Positions 27,396 through 37,329 of a stretch of DNA of 64,000 nucleotides are shown here, piece after piece; within the stretch, counting starts at the first letter, position 1, and the number at the start of each line of letters is the position of its first letter. Below the pieces are notes generated by a model. It searched no databases. It was given only the letters and a program-made list of their open reading frames with translations, and was not told the origin of the DNA. The DNA comes from Halocynthiibacter sp. SDUM655004. GTDB lineage: Bacteria; Pseudomonadota; Alphaproteobacteria; Rhodobacterales; Rhodobacteraceae. Location: contig NZ_JAPDUG010000003.1 of assembly GCF_026015885.1 (NCBI RefSeq), positions 1-64,000 on the forward strand. The letters are read 5' to 3'. The position numbers and the translations under genes are program-made.

Positions 27396-27436
27396 TTGAG
27401 TGTTTGCTCAATTATATACTTGAGTGATCACTCAAG
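27396..27436. promoter_or_regulatory. TetR operator pair
   Basis: CTTGAGTGATCACTCAAG (27419-27436) is a perfect 18-base palindrome. Upstream, TTGAGTGTTTGCTCAA (27396-27411) is an imperfect copy with TTGAG...CTCAA ends. The two are centred about 24 bases apart between the divergent TetR and AhpD-like genes, as expected for binding of two dimers. Confidence 0.75.
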
Positions 27437-27479
27437 AAAGCCTAAATAACAATCATCACCAATTCGAAAGGACGTTAAA

Positions 27480-28046
27480 TTGACTTTCCCATCCCACGAT
27501 ATGGACTCCGCTCCAGAGGCTTCCAAACCGCTGCTCGAGAACTCCCAGAAGGCATTCGGCCGCCTTCCTGGCTTGCACAAGGTGCTGGCAGAAAGCCCAC
27601 AGGCCTATGAAGCTTACCAACTCCTCCACAAGCTCTTTACCGAAACCGACTTTGACGCTGACGAACTGACAGTTGTTTGGCAGTCGATCAACGTTGAGCA
27701 TGAGTGCCACTATTGCGTTCCGGCCCACACAGGCATCGCAAAGATGATGAAGGTTTCTGACGAAATCACAGAAGCGCTGCGCAACGAGACGCCGCTTCCC
27801 TCCGAGAAGCTCGAAGCTCTCCGTACATTTACAGTTCAAATGGTGCGTGAGCGCGGCAATCTAAGCGAAGCTCAAATGCAGGCATTCTTTGATGCCGGTT
27901 ATGGCCACCGCGCGGTACTGGACGTGATTTTGGGCTTGGCTCAGAAGACTATGTCAAACTACGTGAACCACCTCGCCGTGACTCCTGTCGATGAAGTGTT
28001 CCACCCGCTTAAGTGGGAGCGCAGCGACAAACCGCTAGAGGTATAA
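27480..28046 (+). CDS. AhpD-like / carboxymuconolactone decarboxylase family protein
   Basis: The 188-residue all-helical protein carries EHECHYCVPAHTG near residues 73-85. This is the Cys-x-x-Cys plus His arrangement of AhpD-like peroxidase-reducing proteins, which is less typical of true carboxymuconolactone decarboxylases. A redox or alkylhydroperoxide-related role is likely but unproven. The TTG at 27480 follows AAAGGA with good spacing; an ATG seven codons later (27501) is the alternative. It is probably under control of the divergent TetR regulator and ends at a bidirectional terminator shared with infB. Confidence 0.85.
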   Translation: MTFPSHDMDSAPEASKPLLENSQKAFGRLPGLHKVLAESPQAYEAYQLLHKLFTETDFDADELTVVWQSINVEHECHYCVPAHTGIAKMMKVSDEITEALRNETPLPSEKLEALRTFTVQMVRERGNLSEAQMQAFFDAGYGHRAVLDVILGLAQKTMSNYVNHLAVTPVDEVFHPLKWERSDKPLEV

Positions 28047-28084
28047 GACCCTCTGCTCTTTTAGCAATTTCACTCACGCAACAA

Positions 28085-28112
28085 AAAAGGGGCCGCGAAC
28101 ACGGCCCCTTTT
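28085..28112. terminator. Bidirectional terminator between the AhpD-like gene and infB
   Basis: AAAAGGGGCCG (28085-28095) pairs perfectly with CGGCCCCTTTT (28102-28112) around CGAACA. T-runs follow the stem on both strands, so it can stop transcription of both convergent genes. Confidence 0.88.
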
Positions 28113-28131
28113 CTTATGTCTTTTTGCGAAC

Positions 28132-30657
28132 TTACTTCAGTGTCCGCTCGACTGACTCGCGCTCGAAGATTTCGATCACATCGCCAGGACGGATGTCGTC
28201 GTAGTTCTCGAAAGCCATACCGCATTCCTGACCGGACTGAACTTCCTTCACTTCGTCTTTGAAGCGTTTCAGCGTTTTCAGCGTGCCTTCGTGGATCACA
28301 ACATCGTCGCGCAGCAGGCGTACACCAGCGCTGCGGCGGGCAACGCCTTCGGTCACGATACAACCAGCAACGCGGCCAACACCGGTAACCTTGAACACTT
28401 CCTTGATCGACGCGTAACCGATGAAGTTTTCGCGGATTTCTGCGGAGAGAAGGCCGGAAGCCGCCGCTTTCACATCATCCACAAGGTCATAGATCACCGA
28501 GTAATAGCGGATCTCAACGCCCTTCTGGTTGGCCGAGTTCCGCGCAGAGGCATTAGCCCGCACGTTAAAGCCAAACACAGGCGCTTCGGACGCTTCGGCA
28601 AGGCCGATATCCGATTCCGTGATAGCACCAACGCCAGAGTGAAGAACGCGAACGCGCACTTCGTCGTTGCCGATTTTCTCCATCGCCTGAACGATCGCTT
28701 CGGCAGAACCCTGCACGTCTGCTTTCACAAGGATCGGAAGCTCGGCAACGTTCTCGTCGTCTTTGGCTTTTGCCATAAGCTGTTCGAGAGTTGTTGCAGC
28801 ACCAATCGCAGCGCGCTTTTCTTTGGCGGCATGAGCACGGTAATCCGCAATCTCGCGAGCCTGTGCCTCTGTCTCAACAACGTTCAGAACGTCACCCGCT
28901 TCAGGTGTACCGTTGAGGCCAAGAACCTCTACCGGAACCGAAGGGCCAGCGTCATTGATACGGTCGCCTTTGTCGCTCAAGAGCGCACGCACGCGGCCCC
29001 ACTGTTCACCAACAACAAAGATATCGCCTTTGTGCAGCGTACCGTTTTGAACAAGAACCGTCGCCACAGGACCACGACCAACGTCAAGCTGCGCCTCGAT
29101 CACAGCACCGTTTGCGGCGCGATCAGGGTTAGCTTTGAGATCAAGCAGTTCAGCCTGAAGCGAAATAGCCTCAAGCAGATCATCCAGACCCGTACCGTTG
29201 ATAGCCGAAACTTCAACGTCCTGAACTTCACCGGACATTTTCTCAACGATCACTTCGTGCTGAAGGAGATCGGTGCGAACTTTGTCTGGGTTGGCTTCCG
29301 GACGATCAATTTTGTTAATCGCTACAATCATCGGCACACCAGCAGCTTTGGCGTGGTGGATCGCTTCGATTGTCTGTGGCATCACCGCGTCATCGGCGGC
29401 AACCACAAGCACAACAATATCCGTTACTTGAGCACCACGAGCCCGCATCGACGTAAACGCCGCGTGGCCCGGAGTATCGAGGAACGTCAGAAGCTTACCT
29501 TCATCAGTTTTCACCTGATAGGCGCCGATGTGCTGGGTAATACCGCCAGCCTCGCCAGCAACAACTTTCGCCTTACGGATCGCATCCAAAAGCGAAGTTT
29601 TACCGTGGTCAACGTGGCCCATAACCGTGATGACAGGAGGACGGGAAACCAGTTTTTCCTCATCATCTTGAACGTCAGCGATTACGTCCTCAACGTCAGA
29701 CGCAGAAACGCGCGAAATCTTGTGGCCGAATTCTTCGACAATAAGCTCGGCTGTATCAGCATCAATTGTTTGGTTCTGCGTAACCATCATGCCCATGTTC
29801 ATGAGCGCTTTAACAACGTCACCAACACGTTCGGCCATACGGTTTGCAAGCTCGGAAACAACAATCGCTTCCGGCACCTGAACATCACGAACAACCTTTT
29901 CGCGCTCGACCTGACCACCCATAGCCTTTTGACGCGCACGCTCTTGCTTACGCTTCATCGATGCCATGGACCGCTGACGGCCACCGTCACCACCGCGCAG
30001 CGCTTGGTTCAGCGTCAGCTTGCCGGAACGACGCTTATCTTCGCCAGCGTTTTTGGATGGGCGATCATTGCGATCATTGCGGTCGTTGCTTTTGCGTGGA
30101 GCAGAAGACGGACGTCCTGCTGGACGGCTCGCCGCTGCTTCAACCTCTGCCGGATCGGCAGGGCGTGCAGCTTTCTTGGGCGCTGCAGATTTAGCGGCTT
30201 TTTCGGCCTCTGCGCGCTCCTTGGCGATCTCTGCTTCTTTACGGGCGCGCTCTTCTTCTTCAGCCTTGGCCTTCGCACGCTCGGCACGTTCTTTTTCTTC
30301 GGCTTCTTTAGCCTCGATCTCCGCACGGCGGCGGGCACGATCTTCGGCGCGCTGCTTTTCTTCAGCTTCGCGCTTCGCTGCTTCTTCGGCCTCGCGCGCT
30401 TTTGCAAGCTTCAGAGCCGCCAAACGGCGCTCCATCTCGGCATCCGAAATGCCTGCCGGACGACGCGAAGGATCACCAACCGAAGCCGAGCTCACGTTTG
30501 CTTTTGCCGCACCAGGCTTGGGAACAACAACGCGCTTGCGTTTTGTCTCAACAACAACGTTCTTTGTCCGTCCGTGGCTAAAGCTCTGCTTTACATTGCC
30601 CGGACGTCCTGCGCCGCCGCGAATTCCCAGTGTTTTTTTGCCGTCACTATCGCTCAT
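28132..30657 (-). CDS. infB: Translation initiation factor IF-2
   Basis: This 841-residue GTPase delivers initiator tRNA to the ribosome. The N-terminal third is a long, highly charged Ala/Lys/Glu-rich stretch (about residues 80-200, probable coiled helix). The G domain has [11 protein letters not shown] (G1), DTPGHAAF (G3) and NKIDRPE (G4), followed by the beta-barrel and C-terminal fMet-tRNA domains. Its ATG overlaps the stop of the ylxR-like gene by four bases, making it last in rimP-nusA-ylxR-infB. The opposite strand has a very long open frame, a by-product of the codon pattern. Confidence 0.98.
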   Translation of the reverse strand: MSDSDGKKTLGIRGGAGRPGNVKQSFSHGRTKNVVVETKRKRVVVPKPGAAKANVSSASVGDPSRRPAGISDAEMERRLAALKLAKAREAEEAAKREAEEKQRAEDRARRRAEIEAKEAEEKERAERAKAKAEEEERARKEAEIAKERAEAEKAAKSAAPKKAARPADPAEVEAAASRPAGRPSSAPRKSNDRNDRNDRPSKNAGEDKRRSGKLTLNQALRGGDGGRQRSMASMKRKQERARQKAMGGQVEREKVVRDVQVPEAIVVSELANRMAERVGDVVKALMNMGMMVTQNQTIDADTAELIVEEFGHKISRVSASDVEDVIADVQDDEEKLVSRPPVITVMGHVDHGKTSLLDAIRKAKVVAGEAGGITQHIGAYQVKTDEGKLLTFLDTPGHAAFTSMRARGAQVTDIVVLVVAADDAVMPQTIEAIHHAKAAGVPMIVAINKIDRPEANPDKVRTDLLQHEVIVEKMSGEVQDVEVSAINGTGLDDLLEAISLQAELLDLKANPDRAANGAVIEAQLDVGRGPVATVLVQNGTLHKGDIFVVGEQWGRVRALLSDKGDRINDAGPSVPVEVLGLNGTPEAGDVLNVVETEAQAREIADYRAHAAKEKRAAIGAATTLEQLMAKAKDDENVAELPILVKADVQGSAEAIVQAMEKIGNDEVRVRVLHSGVGAITESDIGLAEASEAPVFGFNVRANASARNSANQKGVEIRYYSVIYDLVDDVKAAASGLLSAEIRENFIGYASIKEVFKVTGVGRVAGCIVTEGVARRSAGVRLLRDDVVIHEGTLKTLKRFKDEVKEVQSGQECGMAFENYDDIRPGDVIEIFERESVERTLK

Positions 30658-31286
30658 GTGGTCTTCGTACCCTTCTCGGTGGATGTTCCACCGCCATTTG
30701 CGCGCACGCCTCTAAGACGTTTGGCATCCTCTACCGCACTATCGGTGAGTCCGCCAGATGCAAGCGCGCCATGTATCACATTTTCCCGCCCGAAAGCCAA
30801 ACCCAATTCCGATGCCGTAAGCATATCGATATATAGGTCTCTGTCTCGAGGGGGGCGAAGCTTGGATTTTCCACGCTCCGACCCATCGCTGGCCTGAAAC
30901 AAGACTTTCGCCTGCTCCGCCTCAAGCCAACCCTTAACTTTTTCGTAGCCCGTGATCGCCCGGCCCGCTTTCCGCGCCAAAGAGATATAGTCTACGACCC
31001 GCCGCGCAAGCGCAGCTTCGGTATCATCAACCAAGGTTTCCGGCACCTTGACCGCTTGTTTGGCCGCCTTGGAGAACAGCCCCTTATTGGCAGCCTTCTC
31101 TAAAGCCGCGCGATCAGCCGTCACCCAGATGCCGCGCCCCGGAAGCTTTCCGGCAACATCCGCAAAAACGGTGTTCTCCGGTCCGATCACAAACCGGATC
31201 ATCTCGGATTTATCCCGTGTCTCGCCGGTGGCAATGCACCGTCGTTCGGGGTTTTCCCGTTCGTTTTTTCGACCGCCGCGCGCCAT
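30654..31286 (-). CDS. YlxR-like / L7Ae-type RNA-binding protein
   Basis: The 210-residue protein joins an N-terminal YlxR domain (about 1-90; [19 protein letters not shown] and KLPGRGIWV) to a ribosomal L7Ae/L30e-like fold (about 90-190; [17 protein letters not shown]). Both are nucleic-acid binding. It sits between nusA and infB, the standard place for this family, and its ATG starts 17 bases after the nusA stop. The exact role is not established; YlxR-type proteins have been linked to RNase P or nucleoid functions in other bacteria. The C-terminal tail is Gly/Thr/Lys-rich. Confidence 0.92.
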   Translation of the reverse strand: MARGGRKNERENPERRCIATGETRDKSEMIRFVIGPENTVFADVAGKLPGRGIWVTADRAALEKAANKGLFSKAAKQAVKVPETLVDDTEAALARRVVDYISLARKAGRAITGYEKVKGWLEAEQAKVLFQASDGSERGKSKLRPPRDRDLYIDMLTASELGLAFGRENVIHGALASGGLTDSAVEDAKRLRGVRANGGGTSTEKGTKTT

Positions 31287-31303
31287 TCAGGTTACCCGAA
31301 GCT

Positions 31304-32935
31304 TTACGCTTCGGTCTCCTCTGTTGCGTCTTCGGAACTTTCTTCCGCAGCTTCTTCTTCTGCTTCGGCTTCCAGTTCTGTCGGATCGACCCACCCAAGC
31401 ATAATGCGGGCGGTCATAACCAGATTCTGCGCTTCTTCGAGCGAAACATCGAAGGGCTCAAGAACGCCATCGTCCTTTTTACGCTCGCCGTTTTCAGTGG
31501 TCCAACCACCGGCAAGCTCCCAATCCGCGCATGTTGCGAAGTCTTCGAGGGTTTTCACTCCATCTTTTGCAAGCGCAAGTACCATTTGGGGTGTCAGACC
31601 ATCAAATGCAACCAGGCTGTCTTCAACGCCGAGTTCACGTGCCTCTTCCAGCGCCTTTTTATTAGCGGCTTCGAGGTAGTCACGCGCACGAGCTTGAAGC
31701 TCTCCGGCTGTATCTTCGTCAACACCGTCAATCACCAATAGCTCGTCTACTTCAACGTAAGCCACCTCTTCGAGGTTGGTGAAGCCTTCGGACACGAGAA
31801 GCTGCGCAAAGAACTCGTCGAGGTCGAGCGCTTCCATGAACAGGCTTGTGCGTGCAGCGAACTCTTTCTGACGACGCTCGGATTCTTCGGCCTCTGTCAA
31901 AATGTCGATATCAAGACCGGTCAACTGGCTCGCAAGGCGAACGTTCTGACCACGGCGACCAATGGCAAGCGAAAGCTGCTCATCAGGCACAACAACCTCA
32001 ATACGCTCGGCTTCTTCGTCAAGCACAACCTTGGACACTTCAGCGGGCTGAAGCGCGTTCACAAGGAAGGTTGGCGCATCGTCATTCCAAGGAATGATGT
32101 CGATTTTCTCGCCCTGAAGCTCGTTCACAACGGCCTGAACACGGCTACCGCGCATACCAACACAGGCACCTACAGGGTCAATCGAACCATCGTAAGAGAT
32201 CACTGCGATCTTGGCGCGCGAACCTGGGTCACGGGCAACAGCCTTGATGTCGATGATACCGTCGTAAATCTCCGGCACTTCCATCTTGAACAGTTCAGCC
32301 ATGAATTGCGGGTCTGTCCGGCTCAGGAAAATCTGAGGGCCACGCACTTCGCGACGCACATCTTTGATATAGCAGCGGATACGATCATTCGGGCGATAGC
32401 TCTCGCGGCCGATCTTCTCGTTGCGGCGCAGGATACCTTCGCCACGACCCACATCAACGATGACATTGCCGTACTCTTCGCGCTTAACAACACCATTGAT
32501 GATGGTGCCTGCGCGGTCTTTGAACTCTTCGTACTGGCGATCACGCTCGGCTTCGCGCACCTTCTGAAGGATCACCTGCTTGGCAGATTGCGCCGCGATA
32601 CGGCCCATCTCTACTGGCGGAACCTCGTCAATGATCTCTGCGCCCACTTCTGGGTTTTCAAGATAATCGCGGGCTTGCGCAACAGTCAGTTCGGCGAGGT
32701 GGTTCTCAACCATATCGTCTTCAACCACGGTGCGAACCCGTGTGAATGTGGCGCGGCCGGTTTTGCGGTCAATGCTGACGCGGATATCCATTTCGGCGCC
32801 GTAACGCGATTTGGCGGCCCGTGCGAGGGATTCTTCCATCGCTTGAACAACCAGATCGGGATCGATCATCTTTTCACGTGCGACCGCTTCGGCGGTTTGC
32901 AAAAGCTCAAGCTGGTTGGCTGAAGTAATTGCCAT
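31304..32935 (-). CDS. nusA: Transcription termination/antitermination factor NusA
   Basis: The 543-residue protein has the NusA N-terminal RNA-polymerase-binding domain (about 1-130), S1 domain (about 135-200), and two KH domains (about 230-345, with VGMRGSRVQAVVNEL and AIGRRGQNVRLASQL). A C-terminal acidic-repeat region follows, ending in a Glu-rich tail. ATG at 32935, eight bases after AAGGAG, is preferred over a GTG two codons upstream. It overlaps the rimP stop region and is followed by the ylxR-like gene. NusA modulates pausing, so it may regulate its own operon at the leader hairpin upstream of rimP. Confidence 0.97.
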   Translation of the reverse strand: MAITSANQLELLQTAEAVAREKMIDPDLVVQAMEESLARAAKSRYGAEMDIRVSIDRKTGRATFTRVRTVVEDDMVENHLAELTVAQARDYLENPEVGAEIIDEVPPVEMGRIAAQSAKQVILQKVREAERDRQYEEFKDRAGTIINGVVKREEYGNVIVDVGRGEGILRRNEKIGRESYRPNDRIRCYIKDVRREVRGPQIFLSRTDPQFMAELFKMEVPEIYDGIIDIKAVARDPGSRAKIAVISYDGSIDPVGACVGMRGSRVQAVVNELQGEKIDIIPWNDDAPTFLVNALQPAEVSKVVLDEEAERIEVVVPDEQLSLAIGRRGQNVRLASQLTGLDIDILTEAEESERRQKEFAARTSLFMEALDLDEFFAQLLVSEGFTNLEEVAYVEVDELLVIDGVDEDTAGELQARARDYLEAANKKALEEARELGVEDSLVAFDGLTPQMVLALAKDGVKTLEDFATCADWELAGGWTTENGERKKDDGVLEPFDVSLEEAQNLVMTARIMLGWVDPTELEAEAEEEAAEESSEDATEETEA

Positions 32936-32937
32936 TG

Positions 32938-33513
32938 TCACTGCTCCTTAGAAGCGTCAGTTTCTGTTTTAATCTCGTCGAAATCGTCTTCGTTCACGAT
33001 GCCCGCCGCTTTACGTTGCTTGAGCATTTCCGCGATTAATTCGTCTGTCAGGACCAGCTTGGCATCTACCAGCCAGTCAAACTTGAGGCCGATTGTCCCT
33101 TCGGAAATCGTGATCAGAACCTCGTCATCTTCGGTTCCCGCGAGCTTGCCTTTGAAACGGCGACGGCCATCAATCAGTTCAGCTGTTTCAAGCTTAGCCT
33201 CATAACCATGCCAAAGCTCAAAATCCTTCATCCGCGTGAGCGGGCGGTCGATACCAGGGCTCGAGACCTCAAGCGAATAGAGCCCGTCAATCGGGTCTTC
33301 GACATCAAGCGTTGCACCAACCTCGGTCGAAACCTTGGCGCAATCTTCAATTTCCATGCTGCCGTCAGGTTTCTGAACCATCAACTGCAGCGTTTTCTCT
33401 TCGCCACCCATGAGCCGCACACGGACCAATTCAAACCCCATATCCTCGATAACGGGCTGAACTATACCGGCCAGACGGCGATCAATAGCAGCTGTAGCAA
33501 CAAGATCAGACAA
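32938..33513 (-). CDS. rimP: Ribosome maturation factor RimP
   Basis: The 191-residue protein is needed for maturation of the 30S subunit. Visible family motifs are [52 protein letters not shown] and [16 protein letters not shown]. Start is TTG at 33513, five bases after GGAG. The frame is open further upstream, but that part encodes the leader hairpin and matches no family sequence. The C-terminus is acidic and longer than in E. coli. First gene of rimP-nusA-ylxR-infB. Confidence 0.92.
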   Translation of the reverse strand: MSDLVATAAIDRRLAGIVQPVIEDMGFELVRVRLMGGEEKTLQLMVQKPDGSMEIEDCAKVSTEVGATLDVEDPIDGLYSLEVSSPGIDRPLTRMKDFELWHGYEAKLETAELIDGRRRFKGKLAGTEDDEVLITISEGTIGLKFDWLVDAKLVLTDELIAEMLKQRKAAGIVNEDDFDEIKTETDASKEQ

Positions 33514-33526
33514 GGTATCTCCAAGC

Positions 33527-33553
33527 ACAAAAAAACGGGCTGCGCGGCCCGTT
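33527..33553 (-). terminator. Terminator-like hairpin in the rimP-nusA leader
   Basis: Read on the minus strand, AACGGGC (33553-33547) pairs with GCCCGTT (33540-33534), followed by a run of seven T (from 33535, overlapping the stem end, to 33529). The hairpin ends only about 14 bases ahead of the rimP TTG, too close for a promoter in between. Polymerases reaching rimP must therefore read through it. Confidence 0.75.
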
Positions 33554-33652
33554 GAGAATTTCGGTGGGCATTGGGAGTGGACCCCAACGCGCCGCTGTTG
33601 AAAAGGGATATACGTGCAAACGCCTGAGTCTACAAGGCCCAAATAGACTCAG

Positions 33653-34291
33653 CTATTTTGCGGGCTTCTGCGCAACGATAAACACTGCTTCGCCTCGCTT
33701 GGGCTGCCAGACGTGATCAAGCGCAAATCCAACATCGGTAATGCTCGCTTCCAACTCGGATTTATCAAACCGCTGAACAGGAGGCATCAGATTGATTTTA
33801 CTCAATGCGGGTACAATCGTGTTGCCAAAGATACCCGGCAAGCCATTGATCTCCGACATACAAACAGTGCTCGAGATAAGAAAGCCGCCTGGCTTCACCA
33901 CATCATACAGCTGTTTCACGACCTGTTTGTAATCCGGCAGCAAATGAAGAATCGACATCGCCAGAACCGCATCAAAGCTGTTGGCTTCATATCCCATTGC
34001 ATCAATATCAAGCTTGTCGACCGTAAGATTGGACAGCCCTGCTGCACGCACCTTTTTCTTGGCAATCGCTAACATCTTGTCAGAAAAATCTGTGGCGAGA
34101 TACGAGCGCACTAAAGGTGCATGAACAATCGCCGTTGACCCAGTACCGCAGCCAATTTCCAAAACATCCATATCTGGTGTGAGGTAGCTTTGGGTCGTTT
34201 CGAGCTTATGTTGGTACGCAGCCTCATTTGTAATAGGCGACTTTGCGTAATTTTTCGCAATAGCATTCCAGAACCAAACCGACTGCCCCAT
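33653..34291 (-). CDS. Class I SAM-dependent methyltransferase
   Basis: This 212-residue protein has a standard Rossmann methyltransferase core: VLEIGCGTGSTA (motif I, about 46-57), YLATDFSDKML (motif II) and VLAMSILHLLPD (motif IV/V). It resembles UbiE/COQ5-like small-molecule methylases rather than a DNA or rRNA methylase. The ATG at 34291, eight bases after GGAG, is used. The substrate cannot be assigned. It lies upstream of rimP on the same strand and may share its transcript up to the leader hairpin. Confidence 0.85.
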   Translation of the reverse strand: MGQSVWFWNAIAKNYAKSPITNEAAYQHKLETTQSYLTPDMDVLEIGCGTGSTAIVHAPLVRSYLATDFSDKMLAIAKKKVRAAGLSNLTVDKLDIDAMGYEANSFDAVLAMSILHLLPDYKQVVKQLYDVVKPGGFLISSTVCMSEINGLPGIFGNTIVPALSKINLMPPVQRFDKSELEASITDVGFALDHVWQPKRGEAVFIVAQKPAK

Positions 34292-34387
34292 TACGGCCAC
34301 TCCCAAAAATTTCTAAATCAATGGAAACTGAATCGACCTCAACACCGATCAAATCAATGGGTGCGCAAACATTGCCAGCGACTGTCT

Positions 34388-35026
34388 CTATTCAGCAACC
34401 CAACCGATATCACGATGCGTACCGTCACAGAACGGCTTGTTTCCGGACCGACCACATCGACAAAGAACATATTTTCGCTCTGACATGCCTTCGCCCTGTT
34501 TCGGAGACTTCAGCTCCACATCAGCAACCCAATACGGGCCATTTTTCTCAACAGTCACACGCGGCCCATCGGGCACAAGGTGCGTTGGGTCTTCGCCCTT
34601 CGCCGCCATAGTCAGCGCGCCGGACGGACATCCGGCAATCACCGCTTCGATCTCTTCACGGGTTCCTTTATCCGGCTCAATCCATGGCCGCTTCTTAGCG
34701 TCAAACACATGGGCAGCGATACGATTACATTCCGCAGCATGGGCACAAAGCATCGGGTTAAAGTAAACGACGATCTCTTCACCCTCAAACGGGACCAACC
34801 GATCTCGGCCCGCAGGTTTACCGCGCTCTGACGAAAACCCTGTTTTCTTATGGCTGCCGTCGCAAAACGGCTTATTCTTGCTGTTCCCACACCGACAAAG
34901 AAACATCACGTTCTTTCCCTCGGCGTCCGCTCCAACGAGGTTCAATTCCCCCTTCACGCGAAGCGGGCCGTTCTCTACTGGTTCGATCTCTGGAGTTTTG
35001 GCGGCATCGTCGTTTGAGTCACTCAT
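34388..35026 (-). CDS. Iron-sulfur protein with two CDGSH domains and a ferredoxin-like centre
   Basis: The 212-residue protein has CDGSH motif 1 (FLCRCGNSKNKPFCDGSH, about 42-59), then a small 4Fe-4S mono-cluster domain (CAHAAECNRI and CPSGAL cysteines, about 93-140). CDGSH motif 2 is near the C-terminus (LCRCGRSGNKPFCDGTH, about 188-204), with Thr in place of Ser. CDGSH domains bind labile 2Fe-2S clusters with one His ligand. This three-part layout suggests electron transfer or cluster carriage. ATG at 35026 follows GGGAGGA. No redox partner gene is adjacent. Confidence 0.85.
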   Translation of the reverse strand: MSDSNDDAAKTPEIEPVENGPLRVKGELNLVGADAEGKNVMFLCRCGNSKNKPFCDGSHKKTGFSSERGKPAGRDRLVPFEGEEIVVYFNPMLCAHAAECNRIAAHVFDAKKRPWIEPDKGTREEIEAVIAGCPSGALTMAAKGEDPTHLVPDGPRVTVEKNGPYWVADVELKSPKQGEGMSERKYVLCRCGRSGNKPFCDGTHRDIGWVAE

Positions 35027-35088
35027 AGCTTCCTCCCGATGTTGGCTTTTGGAAGCTTGCGAGACACAGCGCGGCAAATCAAGCCGTG

Positions 35089-36078
35089 CTAGAGATGGAG
35101 TTCAGCTTTCTGAAAGGTGAGGCGGTCTGTAATTTGGATCAACGCGCGGGTAATTTCCGGCTCTGACATTGCATGCCCCGCAACCGGAACCATCGTCAGA
35201 TCACACTTTGGATGACGCGCGGCAAGCGCCTGTGCTGCCTCGGGAGGGCAAACCATATCCTGACGGCCTTGCACAATTGAAACACCAATATGCTTAATCT
35301 TTTCAATATTTTGAAGAATATACCCATCCTCAGATAGAAACACTTTATTGAGGAAGTAATGGTTCTCAAGCCGCGAAAACGCTCTTGCGTAGTCCGCTGG
35401 CGGTGTCATGGAGCGGCCATTCGACGTAACCGAGGCAAGCGCATTTTCCCACGCAGCCCATGATTGCGCGTATCGCGTCTCTACCGCGCGATCACCTGAG
35501 AACAAACGTTTGTTATATGCCGCGATCATATCACCGCGCTCATCTTCGGGAATCAGCTCTTCGAACGAATGCCAAACCTCGGGATAAAACCGTGCAGCAC
35601 CGCCACCATAGAACCAATCAAGCTCCCGCTGCGTAGCAAGGAAAACTCCGCGCAGTACCAAATGCGCCACCGCGGCAGGATGAGTTTCGGCATAAACAAG
35701 CGCAAGCGTTGCGCCCCAGCTTCCGCCAAAAACAATCCAGCGGCTTATGCCAAGGTGCTCTCTAATTTTCTCAATATCTTCAACAAGATGCCATGTCGTG
35801 TTGGCCTCGACCGAAGCATTGGGGCGTGACCGCCCGCACCCCCGTTGATCAAACAGGATCACTCGATAGATTGCCGGATCGAAAAACCGGCGCATCATGG
35901 GCGAACAGCCGCCGCCAGGACCGCCGTGCAACACCACAACAGGCAGCCCCAACGGGTTGCCGCATTGCTCAACATAGATTTCGTGACCGTCACCAACATC
36001 AAGCATTTGCCGATGAAACGGTTCAATTGCCGAAAAAAGATAGTCGGATGCGCTGTTTTGGCGTGAGATTCTGTCCAT
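35089..36078 (-). CDS. pip: Proline iminopeptidase (alpha/beta hydrolase)
   Basis: The roughly 329-residue protein belongs to peptidase family S33. Visible features are the oxyanion-hole [17 protein letters not shown], nucleophile Ser in [14 protein letters not shown], and the late acid and histidine in GRQDMVCPP and VAGHAM. It releases N-terminal proline from peptides. ATG at 36078 matches the family start. A TATAGT element lies only six bases upstream and there is no ribosome binding site, suggesting a leaderless mRNA. Divergent from ubiG, with a shared promoter region. Confidence 0.9.
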   Translation of the reverse strand: MDRISRQNSASDYLFSAIEPFHRQMLDVGDGHEIYVEQCGNPLGLPVVVLHGGPGGGCSPMMRRFFDPAIYRVILFDQRGCGRSRPNASVEANTTWHLVEDIEKIREHLGISRWIVFGGSWGATLALVYAETHPAAVAHLVLRGVFLATQRELDWFYGGGAARFYPEVWHSFEELIPEDERGDMIAAYNKRLFSGDRAVETRYAQSWAAWENALASVTSNGRSMTPPADYARAFSRLENHYFLNKVFLSEDGYILQNIEKIKHIGVSIVQGRQDMVCPPEAAQALAARHPKCDLTMVPVAGHAMSEPEITRALIQITDRLTFQKAELHL

Positions 36079-36084
36079 GCAATT

Positions 36085-36093
36085 ACTATATAG
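36085..36093. promoter_or_regulatory. Shared symmetric -10 element of pip and ubiG
   Basis: CTATATAG (36086-36093) is a palindrome; together with the base at 36085 it gives TATAGT on the minus strand, ending seven bases before the first base of the pip start. On the plus strand the same bases give TATATA about 55 bases ahead of ubiG. No strong -35 box is visible on either side, so the assignment is tentative. Confidence 0.4.
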
Positions 36094-36145
36094 GGGGAGT
36101 AGCTGGCTTGCCCATGACAAATCGCCACCAACCTGTGAGGATCAG

Positions 36146-36892
36146 ATGACAACAGAAACCAACACAATCGACCCGCAAGAAGTCGCGAAGTTCGAAGCCA
36201 TGGCGGCAGAGTGGTGGGATCCGAACGGGAAGTTCAAGCCGCTTCATATGCTCAATCCCTGTCGGCTTGATTACATCACACAGCAAATCGCAGCAGAGTT
36301 TGACCGTGACCTGACGGCCAACAAACCGTTTGAAGGGCTGCGGATCATCGATATTGGTTGCGGGGGCGGGCTTTTGTCTGAACCTATGGCGCGGCTTGGG
36401 GCAACAGTTGTGGGCGCGGATGCGGCGGCGGGCAATATTCCCGTGGCGCAGGTTCATGCACAATCGCAAGGGCTTGAGATCGACTATCGCAACACAACAG
36501 CAGAAGCGATCGCAGATGAGGGCGAACGGTTTGATGTCGTGCTCAATATGGAAGTTGTGGAGCATGTGGCTGATCCACAGGGTTTTTTGACCGCCTGCCA
36601 AACGCTTCTCAATCCAGGTGGCTTGATGTTGTGCAGCACAATTAACCGCAACCCGAAAAGCTTCGCGATGGCGATCATCGGAGCAGAACACATCATGCGC
36701 TGGCTGCCAAAGGGCACGCATGAATGGAATAAATTCATTACGCCCGACGAACTCTACCAACTCATAGAAAGCGCGAGCCTAAGACCCGTAGACCGCAAGG
36801 GGTTTGTGTTTAATCCGATTACATGGAGTTGGTCGATTTCTGATCGTGATCTCTCGGTGAATTACGTCACCGCAAGCGTCAAACCAGCCTAA
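36146..36892 (+). CDS. ubiG: Ubiquinone biosynthesis O-methyltransferase
   Basis: The 248-residue enzyme performs both O-methylations of ubiquinone synthesis. Motif I is [15 protein letters not shown] (about 68-82), and [11 protein letters not shown] and [29 protein letters not shown]-type sequence follow as in UbiG. The start [20 protein letters not shown] is typical and preceded by GAGG. It is divergent from pip and its stop overlaps the marR-like stop by four bases (36889-36892). Confidence 0.95.
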   Translation: MTTETNTIDPQEVAKFEAMAAEWWDPNGKFKPLHMLNPCRLDYITQQIAAEFDRDLTANKPFEGLRIIDIGCGGGLLSEPMARLGATVVGADAAAGNIPVAQVHAQSQGLEIDYRNTTAEAIADEGERFDVVLNMEVVEHVADPQGFLTACQTLLNPGGLMLCSTINRNPKSFAMAIIGAEHIMRWLPKGTHEWNKFITPDELYQLIESASLRPVDRKGFVFNPITWSWSISDRDLSVNYVTASVKPA

Positions 36893-37329
36893 TTTTCGGC
36901 CAAGCGAACGCGCAGTTCGCGCAGCACAGGTAATATCGAACGCACCTTATCCGACCCGATATCGCCGACCACACTGGCAACCGCCGGTGCAATAGCAGTC
37001 AATGCCGCCTCACAGGCGCGCCGACCAGACGGGCTAATCGCTACGAACTTACGCCGCGCATCATCCCAATCGGGGCGGATATGAACATGCCCTGCCGCCT
37101 CTAGTTTTGAGAGCGTGTTGGTCATCGCCCCGCGTGTTACCGAAAAGGCTTTTGCCAACTGCGCGGGCGAGCGTTCGCTACTTACGTGCATCAGGTGGTT
37201 CAAAACCGAAAAATGCGATAGCTCCATTCCCTTAGGCAAAGCTTTTCCCAGCCTGTTGCGCGCAAGCTGATCAGCCATGAAAATCTCGCTAAACAGCGAA
37301 ATCGCAAGGGAATTGTGTTGATCGGTCAT
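36889..37329 (-). CDS. MarR-family transcriptional regulator
   Basis: This 146-residue winged-helix protein has HFSVLNHLM near residues 39-47, the recognition region [25 protein letters not shown] (about 58-82) and the wing [16 protein letters not shown]. It resembles MarR proteins that regulate efflux or catabolism. The ATG overlaps the stop of the amidase gene by four bases, so it is last in comF/grxC/nitrilase/marR. No obvious operator palindrome was found. Target genes unknown. Confidence 0.9.
   Translation of the reverse strand: MTDQHNSLAISLFSEIFMADQLARNRLGKALPKGMELSHFSVLNHLMHVSSERSPAQLAKAFSVTRGAMTNTLSKLEAAGHVHIRPDWDDARRKFVAISPSGRRACEAALTAIAPAVASVVGDIGSDKVRSILPVLRELRVRLAEN

Noticed and set aside
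28291-30897. 868-codon open frame opposite infB and the ylxR-like gene
   Set aside because: It spans two well-conserved genes antisense, has biased Asn/His/Phe content and no recognisable domain. Codon pattern of the true genes explains it.
33514-33642. Upstream extension of the rimP frame
   Set aside because: The extra codons encode the leader hairpin and match no RimP; the TTG at 33513 has a properly spaced GGAG.
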